A stretch of 64,000 bases of DNA from Rhizobium sp. TH2 (GTDB lineage: Bacteria; Pseudomonadota; Alphaproteobacteria; Rhizobiales; Rhizobiaceae): NCBI RefSeq assembly GCF_024707525.1, contig NZ_CP062231.1, positions 5,679,501-5,743,500 on the forward strand, given 5' to 3'. This document shows, in pieces, positions 7,881 to 16,118 of the stretch. A program made the translations under genes and the position numbers. The number at the start of each line of letters is the position of its first letter. The stretch's first letter is position 1. The notes under the pieces are model-generated. The model saw nothing but the letters and a program-made list of their open reading frames with translations. It ran no database searches and was not told the DNA's origin.

Positions 7881-9178
7881 ATCTCGCGAGTCCCTTCTCC
7901 ATCGCCATCGTCCTGATGACATTCCTGGCATTGATCGGAATGCCGATCGGCCTCTCGATGATCTGCGGATCGATCCTCTACCTGTTCATGACCGGCGCGG
8001 ACATGGGAACGGTAGCCGAGCAGCTGCTCAACGGCATGTACACCAACTACATCATTCTCGCCGTGCCTCTCTTCATCCTGGCCGCCGAGTTCATGAATAT
8101 CGGCTCGATGACCGAGCGGCTTCTCACCTTCTGCAATGTGCTGGTCGGCCGGTTCCGTGGCGGGCTGGCGCAGGTCAACGTGGTCCAGAGCATCATCTTC
8201 GCGGGCATGTCCGGCTCGGCCATTGCCGATGCCGCAGGTTCGGGCCGGATGATGCAGAGCATGATGACGCGCGACAACCGCTACACCCCGAGTTTCGCCG
8301 CGGCGCTGACGGCGGTGACATCGGTCATCGGCCCGATCATTCCGCCATCGATCCCGATGGTGCTCTATGCGCTCGTTTCCGATGCGTCGATCGGCTACCT
8401 GTTTCTCGGCGGCATGATACCCGGTCTGCTGATGGCCGGCCTGCAGATGATGCAGGTGGCGATCACCGCCCGCCGCAAGAATTTCCCGGTCGAGGATCCG
8501 GTGCCGCTCAGGCAAATTCCACTGATCACCTGGCGGGCGTTCCCATCGCTGATGATGCCCGTGCTGCTGCTCGGCTGCATCTATAGCGGCATCACCACGC
8601 CGACGGAGGCCGCCGCGCTCGCCGCCGCCTATGCGCTGGTGATTTCGGTCGTGCTCTACCGATCGATCAGTTTTGCGGATTTCTACGGCTCATTGCTCGT
8701 CAGCGCCAAGACATCCGCTTCGATCGGCATGCTGATCGCCGGATCGCTGGTGTTCAACTACGTGGTGACGGTCGAGAACATCCCGGACAGCATTCGCGTG
8801 CTGCTGACCGGCTGGGAGATGACGCCGACAACGTTCCTGATCCTTGTCAACGTCATCCTGCTGATCCTCGGCTGCATCCTCGAAGGCACCGCCATCCTGC
8901 TCATCATCGTGCCGGTTTTCATTCCGACCGCACAGGCGCTCGGCATCGACATGGTGCATTTCGGCGTCGTCGTGGTGGTCAACATCATGCTCGGGCTGGT
9001 CACGCCGCCATATGGCCTGTTGCTCTTCATCATGACCAACATATCGGGCGCACCGGTGAAGGACATCATCCGCGATGCGGCACCCTTCATCTTCTGGATG
9101 GTGGTGTGTCTCGTGATCATCACCTTCGTGCCCGAGACCGTCCTCTTCCTGCCCCGCCTGCTGGGCTATCAGGGATAA
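7877..9178 (+). CDS. dctM: TRAP transporter large permease (DctM family)
   Basis: A 433-residue, roughly 12-helix membrane protein of normal DctM length. Characteristic segments are MSGSAIADAAGSGRMM, IGPIIPPSIPMVLYAL and the near-symmetrical C-terminal GLVTPPYGLLLFI. It forms the ion-coupled transport channel with DctQ. The start overlaps the dctQ stop as ATGA, and its own stop overlaps a possible start of the next gene as TAATG. Together with the dehydroquinase gene it forms a four-gene unit, dctPQM-aroQ, for import and first-step use of a hydroaromatic acid. Confidence 0.93.
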   Translation: MNLASPFSIAIVLMTFLALIGMPIGLSMICGSILYLFMTGADMGTVAEQLLNGMYTNYIILAVPLFILAAEFMNIGSMTERLLTFCNVLVGRFRGGLAQVNVVQSIIFAGMSGSAIADAAGSGRMMQSMMTRDNRYTPSFAAALTAVTSVIGPIIPPSIPMVLYALVSDASIGYLFLGGMIPGLLMAGLQMMQVAITARRKNFPVEDPVPLRQIPLITWRAFPSLMMPVLLLGCIYSGITTPTEAAALAAAYALVISVVLYRSISFADFYGSLLVSAKTSASIGMLIAGSLVFNYVVTVENIPDSIRVLLTGWEMTPTTFLILVNVILLILGCILEGTAILLIIVPVFIPTAQALGIDMVHFGVVVVVNIMLGLVTPPYGLLLFIMTNISGAPVKDIIRDAAPFIFWMVVCLVIITFVPETVLFLPRLLGYQG

Positions 9179-9183
9179 TGCCG

Positions 9184-9636
9184 ATGACTGCTGACCTCAA
9201 GCCGCTCTACGTCCTCAACGGCCCCAACCTCAATCGGTTGGGCAAGCGAGAACCTGAAATCTACGGCAAGACCACGCTCGCCGAAGTCGAGGCATTCTGC
9301 CGCGAGGCGGCCGGTGACTGGCCGGTGGAGTTCCGCCAGACCAACAGCGAAGAGCGGATGATCGAGTGGATCCACGAGGCGATCGACGAGGGCGCGGCGA
9401 TCATCATCAACCCCGCCGGCTGGACCTTCACCTCGATCGCCATCCTCGATGCGCTCAAGATGTTTGGCGGCCCGATCATCGAGTTCCACATTTCCAACGT
9501 CCACCGCCGAGAGGCGATCTATCACAAGTCCCTGGTCTCGATGACGGCGACGGCAGTGATGGCCGGGCTCGGCGCGGAGGGATATCGGATAGCGGTCGCC
9601 GCGATCCGGGATCTGGTGCGCCGCGGGCAGCGATAA
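9184..9636 (+). CDS. aroQ: Type II 3-dehydroquinate dehydratase paralogue
   Basis: About 150 residues, normal type II length. It starts at the ATG 8 bases after AGGGA; an ATG at 9178 overlapping the dctM stop is the alternative. It has LNGPNLNRLG, the catalytic Arg22 and Tyr27 in KREPEIYG, INPAG (Asn76) and FHISNVHRRE. It would interconvert 3-dehydroquinate and 3-dehydroshikimate, feeding QuiC. Two usual active-site positions differ: the His of the THTS motif is Phe82 (TFTS), and an Arg in the HARExxR segment is Tyr113. The operon position shows a catabolic role rather than the biosynthetic housekeeping copy. Confidence 0.85.
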   Translation: MTADLKPLYVLNGPNLNRLGKREPEIYGKTTLAEVEAFCREAAGDWPVEFRQTNSEERMIEWIHEAIDEGAAIIINPAGWTFTSIAILDALKMFGGPIIEFHISNVHRREAIYHKSLVSMTATAVMAGLGAEGYRIAVAAIRDLVRRGQR

Positions 9637-9728
9637 AGTTTGCACAAGATTCAGGCCGGCATGTTCGATATCGAAATCGAAGGCCGGACGGGGTGTCGCG
9701 ACCGAATCCTATCGTCGCGTCAGCGTTG

Positions 9729-9803
9729 CCGAGGCCCTGCAACCGCTGGCCTCGGCCGGGCTGGACTGATCAGGGCGAACCGCGTTCCGGCCGCCGGAAC
9801 GCG
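9729..9803 (+). terminator. Two hairpins in the 3' region of the dctPQM-aroQ unit
   Basis: CCGAGGCC...GGCCTCGG (9729-9755) and CGCGTTCCGG-N3-CCGGAACGCG (9781-9803) form stable stems about 100 to 170 bases past the aroQ stop. Neither has a T-run. They may end or protect the transcript; the role is uncertain. The 607-base gap from 9637 to 10243 holds these stems and a palindromic element but no convincing gene. Confidence 0.4.
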
Positions 9804-9859
9804 CTGTCCGTGATCGGGCGAAGTCACTGAAGAAGATTTAGCAAGTCGGATAACCTGTG

Positions 9860-10134
9860 CTAGAGCGCTTCATTGTTAAATGGAATCAGTTCTGTTGGCT
9901 TAAACGGAGTCGGATGGTCGACCGGCCGGCGCGCGTCGTAGCCACGATCTACGGCCAAGCCGGCCGATCGATCAGGCGGCCCGTTTCAGCCAACCCGAAG
10001 GGCCGGGCATCTTTCCGCCATTCCCTGCGGCGTCGGTCTCGGCCGTACCTAAGGGTACGACGCTCGCCCGCCGCCTTTCCTGACGAAAACCTGCTCCGGC
10101 AGAACTGCTTCCATTTAACAATGAAACGCTCTAG
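9860..10134. mobile_element. 275-base element with 35-bp terminal inverted repeats (MITE-like)
   Basis: The ends at 9860-9894 and 10100-10134 match as inverted repeats at 33 of 35 positions. Both begin CTAGAGCG at the outer edge and include CATTGTTAAATGGAA. The inside is GC-rich and has no meaningful coding frame. This structure fits a miniature inverted-repeat element or a rhizobial intergenic mosaic repeat. CTAG at each outer edge may be the target site or part of the repeat. No transposase gene is present. Confidence 0.75.
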
Positions 10135-10243
10135 AACGCCTGCGAACGACAGCAAAAAGACGGTTGCGACCCTGAATACACTCTCGGAAGCTGATGCTCG
10201 GGAGTGGGCAGCTCGTCACTCACAACACGTAACGGGATGTCAG

Positions 10244-10753
10244 ATGTACGGCGATTCATCAGCTATTGCACCCTCGGTCGTCAACGTACTTGAGACCGCG
10301 CTGACGCCGGTCTTTCTTCTTGCCGGTACTGCAGGCATGCTCAATGTCGTAAGCACGCGACTTGCTCGAATTTCCGACCGTGCGAACGACGTCGCGGATA
10401 TTGTCATTTCTGGCGAGAAGGCTTCGTCCGCCAGGTCCAGGCAATTGGCTTACCTACGTCGAAGGACGCTTGCGCTCGAAACTTCCGCGATTCTGGCTGG
10501 GGCGTCCGCGATTTTCACTTGCCTTTCCACGCTGGGACTCATGGCGGGTGCAATCCGTGAAGATTTTCGAGAAGCGATGCTGATCTGGCTCTTCAGCCTT
10601 TCAGTCATATTGCTGATGGGCGCTTTTGTAGCTTTCATGTACGAAATGATCAGTGCCGCCCGCAGCATGATGCGACAAATAGCCGATGACAAATCAGGTA
10701 GGAAGCTGCGCACCTCATCCGGGAAAACGGGTACCGACGAGTCCATCGGCTGA
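10244..10753 (+). CDS. DUF2721 family membrane protein
   Basis: A 169-residue membrane protein starting MYGDSSAIAPSVVNVLETAL. A first membrane helix (residues 18-38) is followed by the family segment RLARISDRAND, a basic loop with LRRRTLALETSAILAG, and two further helices ending in FVAFMYEMISAAR. DUF2721 proteins are small membrane proteins without known function. The frame is open further upstream, but that part crosses the inverted-repeat element and is not credible. It converges on the gene at 10780 with 26 bases between stop codons. Confidence 0.8.
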   Translation: MYGDSSAIAPSVVNVLETALTPVFLLAGTAGMLNVVSTRLARISDRANDVADIVISGEKASSARSRQLAYLRRRTLALETSAILAGASAIFTCLSTLGLMAGAIREDFREAMLIWLFSLSVILLMGAFVAFMYEMISAARSMMRQIADDKSGRKLRTSSGKTGTDESIG

Positions 10754-10783
10754 ATTGCCCTCGGTGCCACCGGGCCAATTCAG
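10750..10783. terminator. Hairpin shared by two convergent genes
   Basis: CTGAATTG (10750-10757) pairs with CAATTCAG (10776-10783), with a smaller GC-rich stem inside. It overlaps both stop codons of the convergent pair. No clear T-run is visible on either strand, so it is a weak bidirectional terminator candidate. Confidence 0.4.
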
Positions 10784-12552
10784 GGGTTATTCTTGACGGC
10801 CTCCACGCCTGAGCAAGGATTTCTACCCGGTGTGAACACGGCATCAGCCTTGCCGAGTGAAGAGATGAAGCGATCGATATCCTGCGCTCGCCCCAGGCGT
10901 GTCGTCACTTCCTGACGAATATTCTTCAGCAAGGCCGGATGGTTCTCGCACAGCCACGAGACCTCCTTTTCCGCCTCACGCTTGAGCCCGGCTTCGCCAT
11001 AGATGGCAGCCGCAATCGCGTGATATATCGGGTTGCTGGGTGCGGTTGTCTTGCCGATCCACATGACGGCTTCTTCGAGATCGTTGCCAAAATAGGAGCA
11101 TAATGCGAGCCCGCTCTCGTAGTAGCTGAACATGCCGGGGTTGCGGAGTCTGGCCTCCGCGATCAATGGACAGCCCTTCGCCCAGTCTCCCGAGACAGCA
11201 AGCCTGTATCCATATTCTCCCATAAGCTCGGTGTCGTTGGGATTGAGTTTGATTGCCTTTTCACCGACCACCTTGCCTGCCTCGTATTGCTTGGAGAAGA
11301 ACAGGGCGAACATCTCGGCTTGTAGGCCGCGCGTATTGTATGGGTCAAGCCGCACCGCGTGCCTCGCAGTATCCAGCGCATGCTGAAGATCCTGTGGAGA
11401 AACGGCTGCGTCATATGGCACGCGGAACCTGATATCCTCGAGATATGTCTGAGCCAACAGGGCCCACGCCGTTGCATATTCGGGATACCGCCTGACAGCC
11501 TTCTCCAGGCATTCCCTCACCTGCGGCAAAACATGTCGTTCGACATTTGTCCTGTATGCATAATAGGAAAGCGTGCAGGAATAGGCGGCCCAATCGTCAG
11601 GTGGATTGGCAATATTACGCATCGTATCGGCCTGGAAGATGACGCCGTAGCTCTGCACGAGCGTGGTTGCGACGCTGCTGGCGATGAGGGACTGCGCGCG
11701 AACCAGTTCGGATGCCTTGAGTGCGCCGCCAAAGCTATCCGCCCAGAGCACGGAACCGTCTTCCTGGTTTACGAACCGGATCCTGAGTTGAAAGGCATCA
11801 CCTGCAATATCAACGCTTCCCGCAAGGACGAAACGGGGCGGCGGACCGGTTACAACACCGCCTTCCGTCGCCTGGAGGACGACAATTTCCTTGGATTTGG
11901 AAAGCTGTGCGACGATTTCCTGTGTGAGACCATTGGCGATCGATGAAGAGGAGCGGGTTTTCGCCATATCTTCCAGGCGCGTGACAAGGATGCGTGGAAT
12001 CTCCGGGGATTTTGCTTGTTGGACGGGTGGTGAAGGAAGAAAGAACCAGACTGCAAATACAATGAGGGTGGCAACACTCAAGCCACCAATCAGTCCACGC
12101 CAGAAACTTGGTGATCCACTCTCTGAAGGCGCTGCCGTCAGGTGATCCGGGCCTGATGGCGCTACGGCGGGCGGCACTGCGGTGACGCATTCAATATTTG
12201 AGAACTGTGGGACGTAGCTCCCTTTCGGGATGTTGATCCGAACGCGGTCTGCGTTGCCGCCAGTCAGATAATACCGCTCGATTGCCCGACGCAAGTGGCC
12301 GGCGGCGATGCGAACAATCGGGTCGTGCTGCGCATCGAACGAAGCCTCGCGGCCGAACACCTCAACCGCAATCGAATAGGCCTTGATCCTGTCGCCGCGT
12401 CCCTGCAGGGCCTCTTCCACGATATAGGCGAGAAATCTGTGCTCTCTCTCGGTCGCCTCGAAGTCGGGACTGGAGACAATCTTCCTCATCTGGGCCCGAC
12501 ATTCATCGGCGCCTACAATTGCTTCCGGCACGATTGCGATAGCGTCTCTCAT
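10780..12552 (-). CDS. Membrane-anchored winged-helix protein with TolB-like and TPR regions
   Basis: About 590 residues from the ATG at 12552 (preceded by GGGGG); an open extension to 12600 looks unlikely. Residues 20-115 resemble the winged-helix domain of rhizobial CadC/adenylate-cyclase-type regulators (EREHRFLAYIVEEAL, then IVRIAAGHLRRAIERYY and INIPKGSYVPQF). One membrane helix follows near residue 165 (LIGGLSVATLIVFAVWFF). A TolB-N-like segment (VLAGSVDIAGDAFQLRIRF) comes next, then several TPR-like helical repeats to the end. The arrangement suggests a one-component membrane regulator sensing the periplasm through the TPR half. Function is inferred from layout only. Confidence 0.75.
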   Translation of the reverse strand: MRDAIAIVPEAIVGADECRAQMRKIVSSPDFEATEREHRFLAYIVEEALQGRGDRIKAYSIAVEVFGREASFDAQHDPIVRIAAGHLRRAIERYYLTGGNADRVRINIPKGSYVPQFSNIECVTAVPPAVAPSGPDHLTAAPSESGSPSFWRGLIGGLSVATLIVFAVWFFLPSPPVQQAKSPEIPRILVTRLEDMAKTRSSSSIANGLTQEIVAQLSKSKEIVVLQATEGGVVTGPPPRFVLAGSVDIAGDAFQLRIRFVNQEDGSVLWADSFGGALKASELVRAQSLIASSVATTLVQSYGVIFQADTMRNIANPPDDWAAYSCTLSYYAYRTNVERHVLPQVRECLEKAVRRYPEYATAWALLAQTYLEDIRFRVPYDAAVSPQDLQHALDTARHAVRLDPYNTRGLQAEMFALFFSKQYEAGKVVGEKAIKLNPNDTELMGEYGYRLAVSGDWAKGCPLIAEARLRNPGMFSYYESGLALCSYFGNDLEEAVMWIGKTTAPSNPIYHAIAAAIYGEAGLKREAEKEVSWLCENHPALLKNIRQEVTTRLGRAQDIDRFISSLGKADAVFTPGRNPCSGVEAVKNNP

Positions 12553-12740
12553 AGCACCCCCGTGCCAGATGCGATGGTCGCAACTTCCCCGAAGCCGCAT
12601 CCCAGTCTGCTACCATCGTATATCTCATGATTGCATCTTAGCAACTGCTCAACGTGAATGCACAGCCAGGACCCGGCAGCGATACATCGACGTCATGCAA
12701 TCGCGGCCGACATCCAACACTTTGAAACTATGTGCGGAAT

Positions 12741-12765
12741 CCACGTAAGTTACATGGTTTACGTA
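12741..12765. promoter_or_regulatory. Conserved 25-base motif, copy 1
   Basis: A block beginning CCACGTAAGTTACATGG and ending TTTACGTA. It matches the block at 28789-28813 in 24 of 25 positions. On the minus strand it reads as ACGTAA/ATGTAA/ACGTGG units spaced 9 bases apart. It lies between divergent genes, 50 bases before the start at 12815. It may be a response-regulator binding site. Confidence 0.55.
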
Positions 12766-12814
12766 GCGTCGCCGCCGCTCGACCGATAATCCTACGTCAG
12801 AACTGGGGAGGCTG

Positions 12815-13096
12815 ATGGCGACAGAGAGCGAACTGGGGATCGGGCAAGGCAAAGCTCTGCAGGCGGCGGCCAAACGGTTCCCGCGATCCGAGTTCACGAT
12901 TCGAAGGCTGCTCCACTCCAATGAAACTTTTCGCGAGCTTTGCGAGGAACTCGCCGACGCGGAAGCTGCGCTGGCCAACGTACCGGAAAGCGTAGCGGCG
13001 CTCCAGCAGGCGCGTGAGCGCGAATGGCAGGAGCTGGTGCAGGAACTGGTCAGCGAGGTCGAGCAGGCACTCAAGCGGTTTGAGATCGGACCCTGA
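12815..13096 (+). CDS. Small helical protein of unknown function
   Basis: A 93-residue soluble acidic protein with a strong start (GGGGAGG then ATG). Residues 36-90 are one continuous amphipathic, coiled-coil-like helix rich in Glu, Ala and Gln (FRELCEELADAEAALANV, then QQAREREWQELVQELVSEV). I recognise no domain. The conserved ACGTAA-type motif at 12741 lies in its promoter region. It precedes the secreted DUF2092 gene by 73 bases on the same strand. Codon use and the good ribosome-binding site make it a likely real gene. Confidence 0.65.
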   Translation: MATESELGIGQGKALQAAAKRFPRSEFTIRRLLHSNETFRELCEELADAEAALANVPESVAALQQAREREWQELVQELVSEVEQALKRFEIGP

Positions 13097-13169
13097 GCTT
13101 GATCCAATTTATGCCGCGTGGCGCTGGTGAAACCGGTCGTCCCGCGGCCCACATGGAGAGGACGACATC

Positions 13170-13970
13170 GTGAAGACATTCACCAAAGATCGAATATCGA
13201 CGGTGCGCAAGATCGGTGCCGGATGCGTAATCGCGGGCGGCTTGTTTTTCGGATTGCCCGCTCAGGCCCAGGATGCGATCGAGCCCGAGGCGAACGCTAT
13301 CCTCAAAGCGATGACGGAACATCTGAAGTCGCTCAAGGAGTTCAGTGTCGATTACGACACCGATCATGAGGTCGTCGACGCCGACGGCCAGAAGCTGCAA
13401 CTTAGCGCAACGGGCATGATCTCGCTGTCGCGGTCGTCAGGCTTCCTGATGACCCGGCAGGGACCGCTTGCCGACATGGAAGTCATCTTCGACGGCAAGA
13501 CCATCACCCTTTTCGGCAAGGCACTGAACGTTTACGGCCAGCTCGACAGCCCCGGTCCGTCGATTGACGAAGCTGTCGGTGAGTTCCGGACGGCGACGGG
13601 TCTCGATGCGACCGGCGCGGATCTTCTGGCATCCGATCCCTATCCGGTGCTGACCGAAGGCGTCACCTCCGGACGCGTCGTCGGCGTCGGTTTCGTGGAT
13701 GGCGTCGAATGCGACCACCTGGCGTTCCGCACCGATCTCGTCGATTGGCAGATCTGGATCAGCCATTCCGACAAGCCGCTTCCGGTCAAGTATGTGATTA
13801 CCACGAAATGGGTGACCGGCGCGCCGCAATACACATTGCGGCTGAGCGGCTGGACCACCGACAAGATCGATCCCAAGCTGTTTTCATTCACCCCGCCGGC
13901 GGACGCCAAGCGCCTTGAATCCATCGAAGCCGACGAGACGGGCGAGATTGTGCTGGAGACAAGCAAATGA
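13170..13970 (+). CDS. DUF2092 periplasmic protein
   Basis: A 266-residue exported protein that starts with GTG after GGAGAGGA. The signal peptide ends about residue 32 (GLFFGLPAQAQD). The mature part matches DUF2092, a family with an LolA/LppX-like half-barrel fold: KSLKEFSVDYDTDHEVV at the start, EVIFDGKTITLFG, and the C-terminal DPKLFSFTPPADAKRL. Related proteins bind lipid-like ligands in the periplasm, but no DUF2092 function is established. Its stop overlaps the next start as ATGA, so the small exported protein at 13967 is translationally coupled and probably a partner. Confidence 0.8.
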   Translation: MKTFTKDRISTVRKIGAGCVIAGGLFFGLPAQAQDAIEPEANAILKAMTEHLKSLKEFSVDYDTDHEVVDADGQKLQLSATGMISLSRSSGFLMTRQGPLADMEVIFDGKTITLFGKALNVYGQLDSPGPSIDEAVGEFRTATGLDATGADLLASDPYPVLTEGVTSGRVVGVGFVDGVECDHLAFRTDLVDWQIWISHSDKPLPVKYVITTKWVTGAPQYTLRLSGWTTDKIDPKLFSFTPPADAKRLESIEADETGEIVLETSK

Positions 13971-14323
13971 CCATGAAGCAACAGATTCTCAAATATGTCT
14001 CGGCCGTAGCCGTCATCGCGGCCGTTCTTGTAACCGACAGCTGGATCGGCAGTCAATTTTCGTCATCCGGCCTGATCTTCACCCAGGCCGAGGCGAACCG
14101 TGTCGTCGTCAGGCGTACCGCGGTCGTCCGTGGCCCGGTTGTCAGGCCAGTCGGCGTGGCGCGGCGCACCACAAGACGCGTGATCCGCCGCTCGGCGATC
14201 TATGTCAACACGTTGCCCGGAGGGTGCGCGCGGACAACCGTCAGCGGCTACGCGGTGTGGGGATGCGGCGGCACCTATTACCAGTCCTACGGCGGCCGGT
14301 ATGCGGTGGTCTACATCGATTGA
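13967..14323 (+). CDS. Small exported basic protein, coupled to DUF2092
   Basis: A 118-residue protein. A hydrophobic N-terminal segment (residues 9-26) is followed by an Ala-Glu-Ala site that suggests export. The middle is extremely rich in Arg and Val (RVVVRRTAVVRGPVVRP), and the end is Gly/Tyr-rich with two cysteines (PGGCARTTVSGYAVWGCGG). Basic repeats of this kind occur in small rhizobial envelope proteins without assigned function. The start overlaps the DUF2092 stop by 4 bases. Export and coupling are seen; no function can be given. Confidence 0.75.
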   Translation: MTMKQQILKYVSAVAVIAAVLVTDSWIGSQFSSSGLIFTQAEANRVVVRRTAVVRGPVVRPVGVARRTTRRVIRRSAIYVNTLPGGCARTTVSGYAVWGCGGTYYQSYGGRYAVVYID

Positions 14324-14466
14324 TCCGCGGCACCCGCCAGACGCTCGAGCCTATTTCTCTCAATCATAACCTCGAGGCGATCCTGACCGTTGCCGCCTTC
14401 ATCTCCCGCTGAGCTGTCCCGAAGCGCGAAGCGTTTAATCCATCGAATAACAAAGGAGTACGCTAA

Positions 14467-15897
14467 ATGTTGACGAAGCGAGATCTACTTCGATCCGCTG
14501 CGGTGATCGCCGCCGGCGCCGCGATTGCGCGGCCAGGCCTCTTGATGGCGCAGAGTCATCCTGGCATCATCGAGACCAAGGACATTGCCGAGGAAGGCTT
14601 CATCTACGGCTTGCCGCTCGTGATGAATTATGCGGTCATGCAGGAGTTCGCCGTAGACAGGAACTCGGGGCAGTTCAAGGCATCGTTCAACGAAATCAAC
14701 AACATGCACAATGTCGCCACCCCGGACGACACAGCGGTGATCACCCCGAACAGCGACACGCCTTACTCGTTCCTCTGGCTGGATTTGCGCGCTGAACCGA
14801 TGGTCGTCTCGGTGCCGACGGTCGATACGGACCGCTACTACTCGGTCCAACTCGTCGACGGCAACACCTACAATTATGGCTATATCGGCACGCGCGCCAC
14901 GGGGTCCGAGCTGGGCGACTATCTAGTGGTCAGCCCGGATTGGAAGGGCGAGAAGCCCGCCGGAATCAAGAAGGTCTTCCGATCGACGACGCCGTTCTCG
15001 CTGGCGCTTATCCGCACCCAACTCTTCAACCCCGACGACATGCCGAACGTCGAGAAAATTCAGGCCGGTTACAAGGCGCAGCCGCTTTCTGCCTTCCTCA
15101 AACAACCCGCCCCGGCTGCCGCGCCCAAGATCGACTTCCTTCCTGCCACCACTGCCGGGATCAAGAAAAACTTCTTCCAGTATCTGGACGCAGCCCTGCA
15201 ATTTGTTCCTGAGACGCCAAAGGACAGCGCGATACGCGCGAAACTCGCAAGCATTGGCATCGGTCCCGGAAAGACTTTCGATTTCAAGGAACTGTCGCTC
15301 GAACACAAAGCCGAAATCCTGGTGGCCATGAAGCAGGGCGACGACAAGGTCGACAAATGGCTGGCCAGCGGAAACAAAAACATCAACGGCTGGAACGTCG
15401 GCTCGTTCTTTGGCGACGAGGCTTTCTACAACGGCGATTGGCTGATGCGGGCAGGCGCCGCCAAGGGCGGTCTCTTGGGCAACGATGCCATAGAAGCGAT
15501 GTACCCCTACACCCGAACGGACGCGAACGGCGCGCCGCTCGACGGCAGCAAGCACAACTACACCATCACCTTCGCACCCCGCCAGTTGCCGCCGGTGAAT
15601 GCGTTCTGGTCGGTTACGATGTACGACGGCAAGAGCCAACTCCTGGTCAAGAATCCGATCAAACGCTACCTCATCAACTCTCCGATGTTGCCGGCGATGA
15701 ACAAGAACGAGGATGGCTCGCTGACGCTATACATTCAAAAGGACAGCCCCGGTGCGGATAAGGAAGCAAATTGGCTTCCTGCACCGGATGACAAAATCTA
15801 TCTCGTGCTGCGCCTGTATTGGCCGAAAACAGAAGCGCCTTCGATCCTGCCGGCGGGCGAAGGGACATGGCAGCCACCCGGTATCAAGGTGGCGTAA
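14467..15897 (+). CDS. DUF1254/DUF1214 exported protein
   Basis: A 476-residue exported protein. The first 30 residues (KRDLLRSAAVIAAGAAIA, cut near LMAQ) form a Tat- or Sec-type signal. DUF1254 covers about residues 50-180 (YGLPLVMNYAVMQEF, TPNSDTPYSFLWLDL). DUF1214 covers the C-terminal 120 residues (PPVNAFWSVTMYDGKSQLLV, NWLPAPDDKIYLVLRLYWP). The two families usually occur fused as here; no biochemical activity is established. The start ATG follows AAAGGAG. It sits between the DUF2092 pair and two predicted outer-membrane barrels, which suggests an envelope role. Confidence 0.88.
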   Translation: MLTKRDLLRSAAVIAAGAAIARPGLLMAQSHPGIIETKDIAEEGFIYGLPLVMNYAVMQEFAVDRNSGQFKASFNEINNMHNVATPDDTAVITPNSDTPYSFLWLDLRAEPMVVSVPTVDTDRYYSVQLVDGNTYNYGYIGTRATGSELGDYLVVSPDWKGEKPAGIKKVFRSTTPFSLALIRTQLFNPDDMPNVEKIQAGYKAQPLSAFLKQPAPAAAPKIDFLPATTAGIKKNFFQYLDAALQFVPETPKDSAIRAKLASIGIGPGKTFDFKELSLEHKAEILVAMKQGDDKVDKWLASGNKNINGWNVGSFFGDEAFYNGDWLMRAGAAKGGLLGNDAIEAMYPYTRTDANGAPLDGSKHNYTITFAPRQLPPVNAFWSVTMYDGKSQLLVKNPIKRYLINSPMLPAMNKNEDGSLTLYIQKDSPGADKEANWLPAPDDKIYLVLRLYWPKTEAPSILPAGEGTWQPPGIKVA

Positions 15898-16118
15898 TAA
15901 TCATCCCCCGACCATGCCGATGCGTGGTGCAGGATACGGATTTTCGAGTTCGGGGAGATGTTGTCGGAGGGAGCGCCCTTCTATTCAGTGGATAGATGGG
16001 CGGCCCACATCGATTTTATTTCGGCGTGTGCTTCGGTCGAACGTGGTATCATTTCGGTTGATTTTGCCGGCAATTCCTCGAACGATCATATGTGAGCAAA
16101 TTGCCAGAAGGCGGGACC

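Noticed and set aside
6168..7931. Long open frame opposite dctP and dctQ
   Set aside because: Antisense to well-supported TRAP genes; the product is rich in His, Asp and Arg, as expected for shadow frames.
9857..10243. 129-residue N-terminal extension of the DUF2721 protein
   Set aside because: It is a translation of the inverted-repeat element and would not fit the DUF2721 family length.
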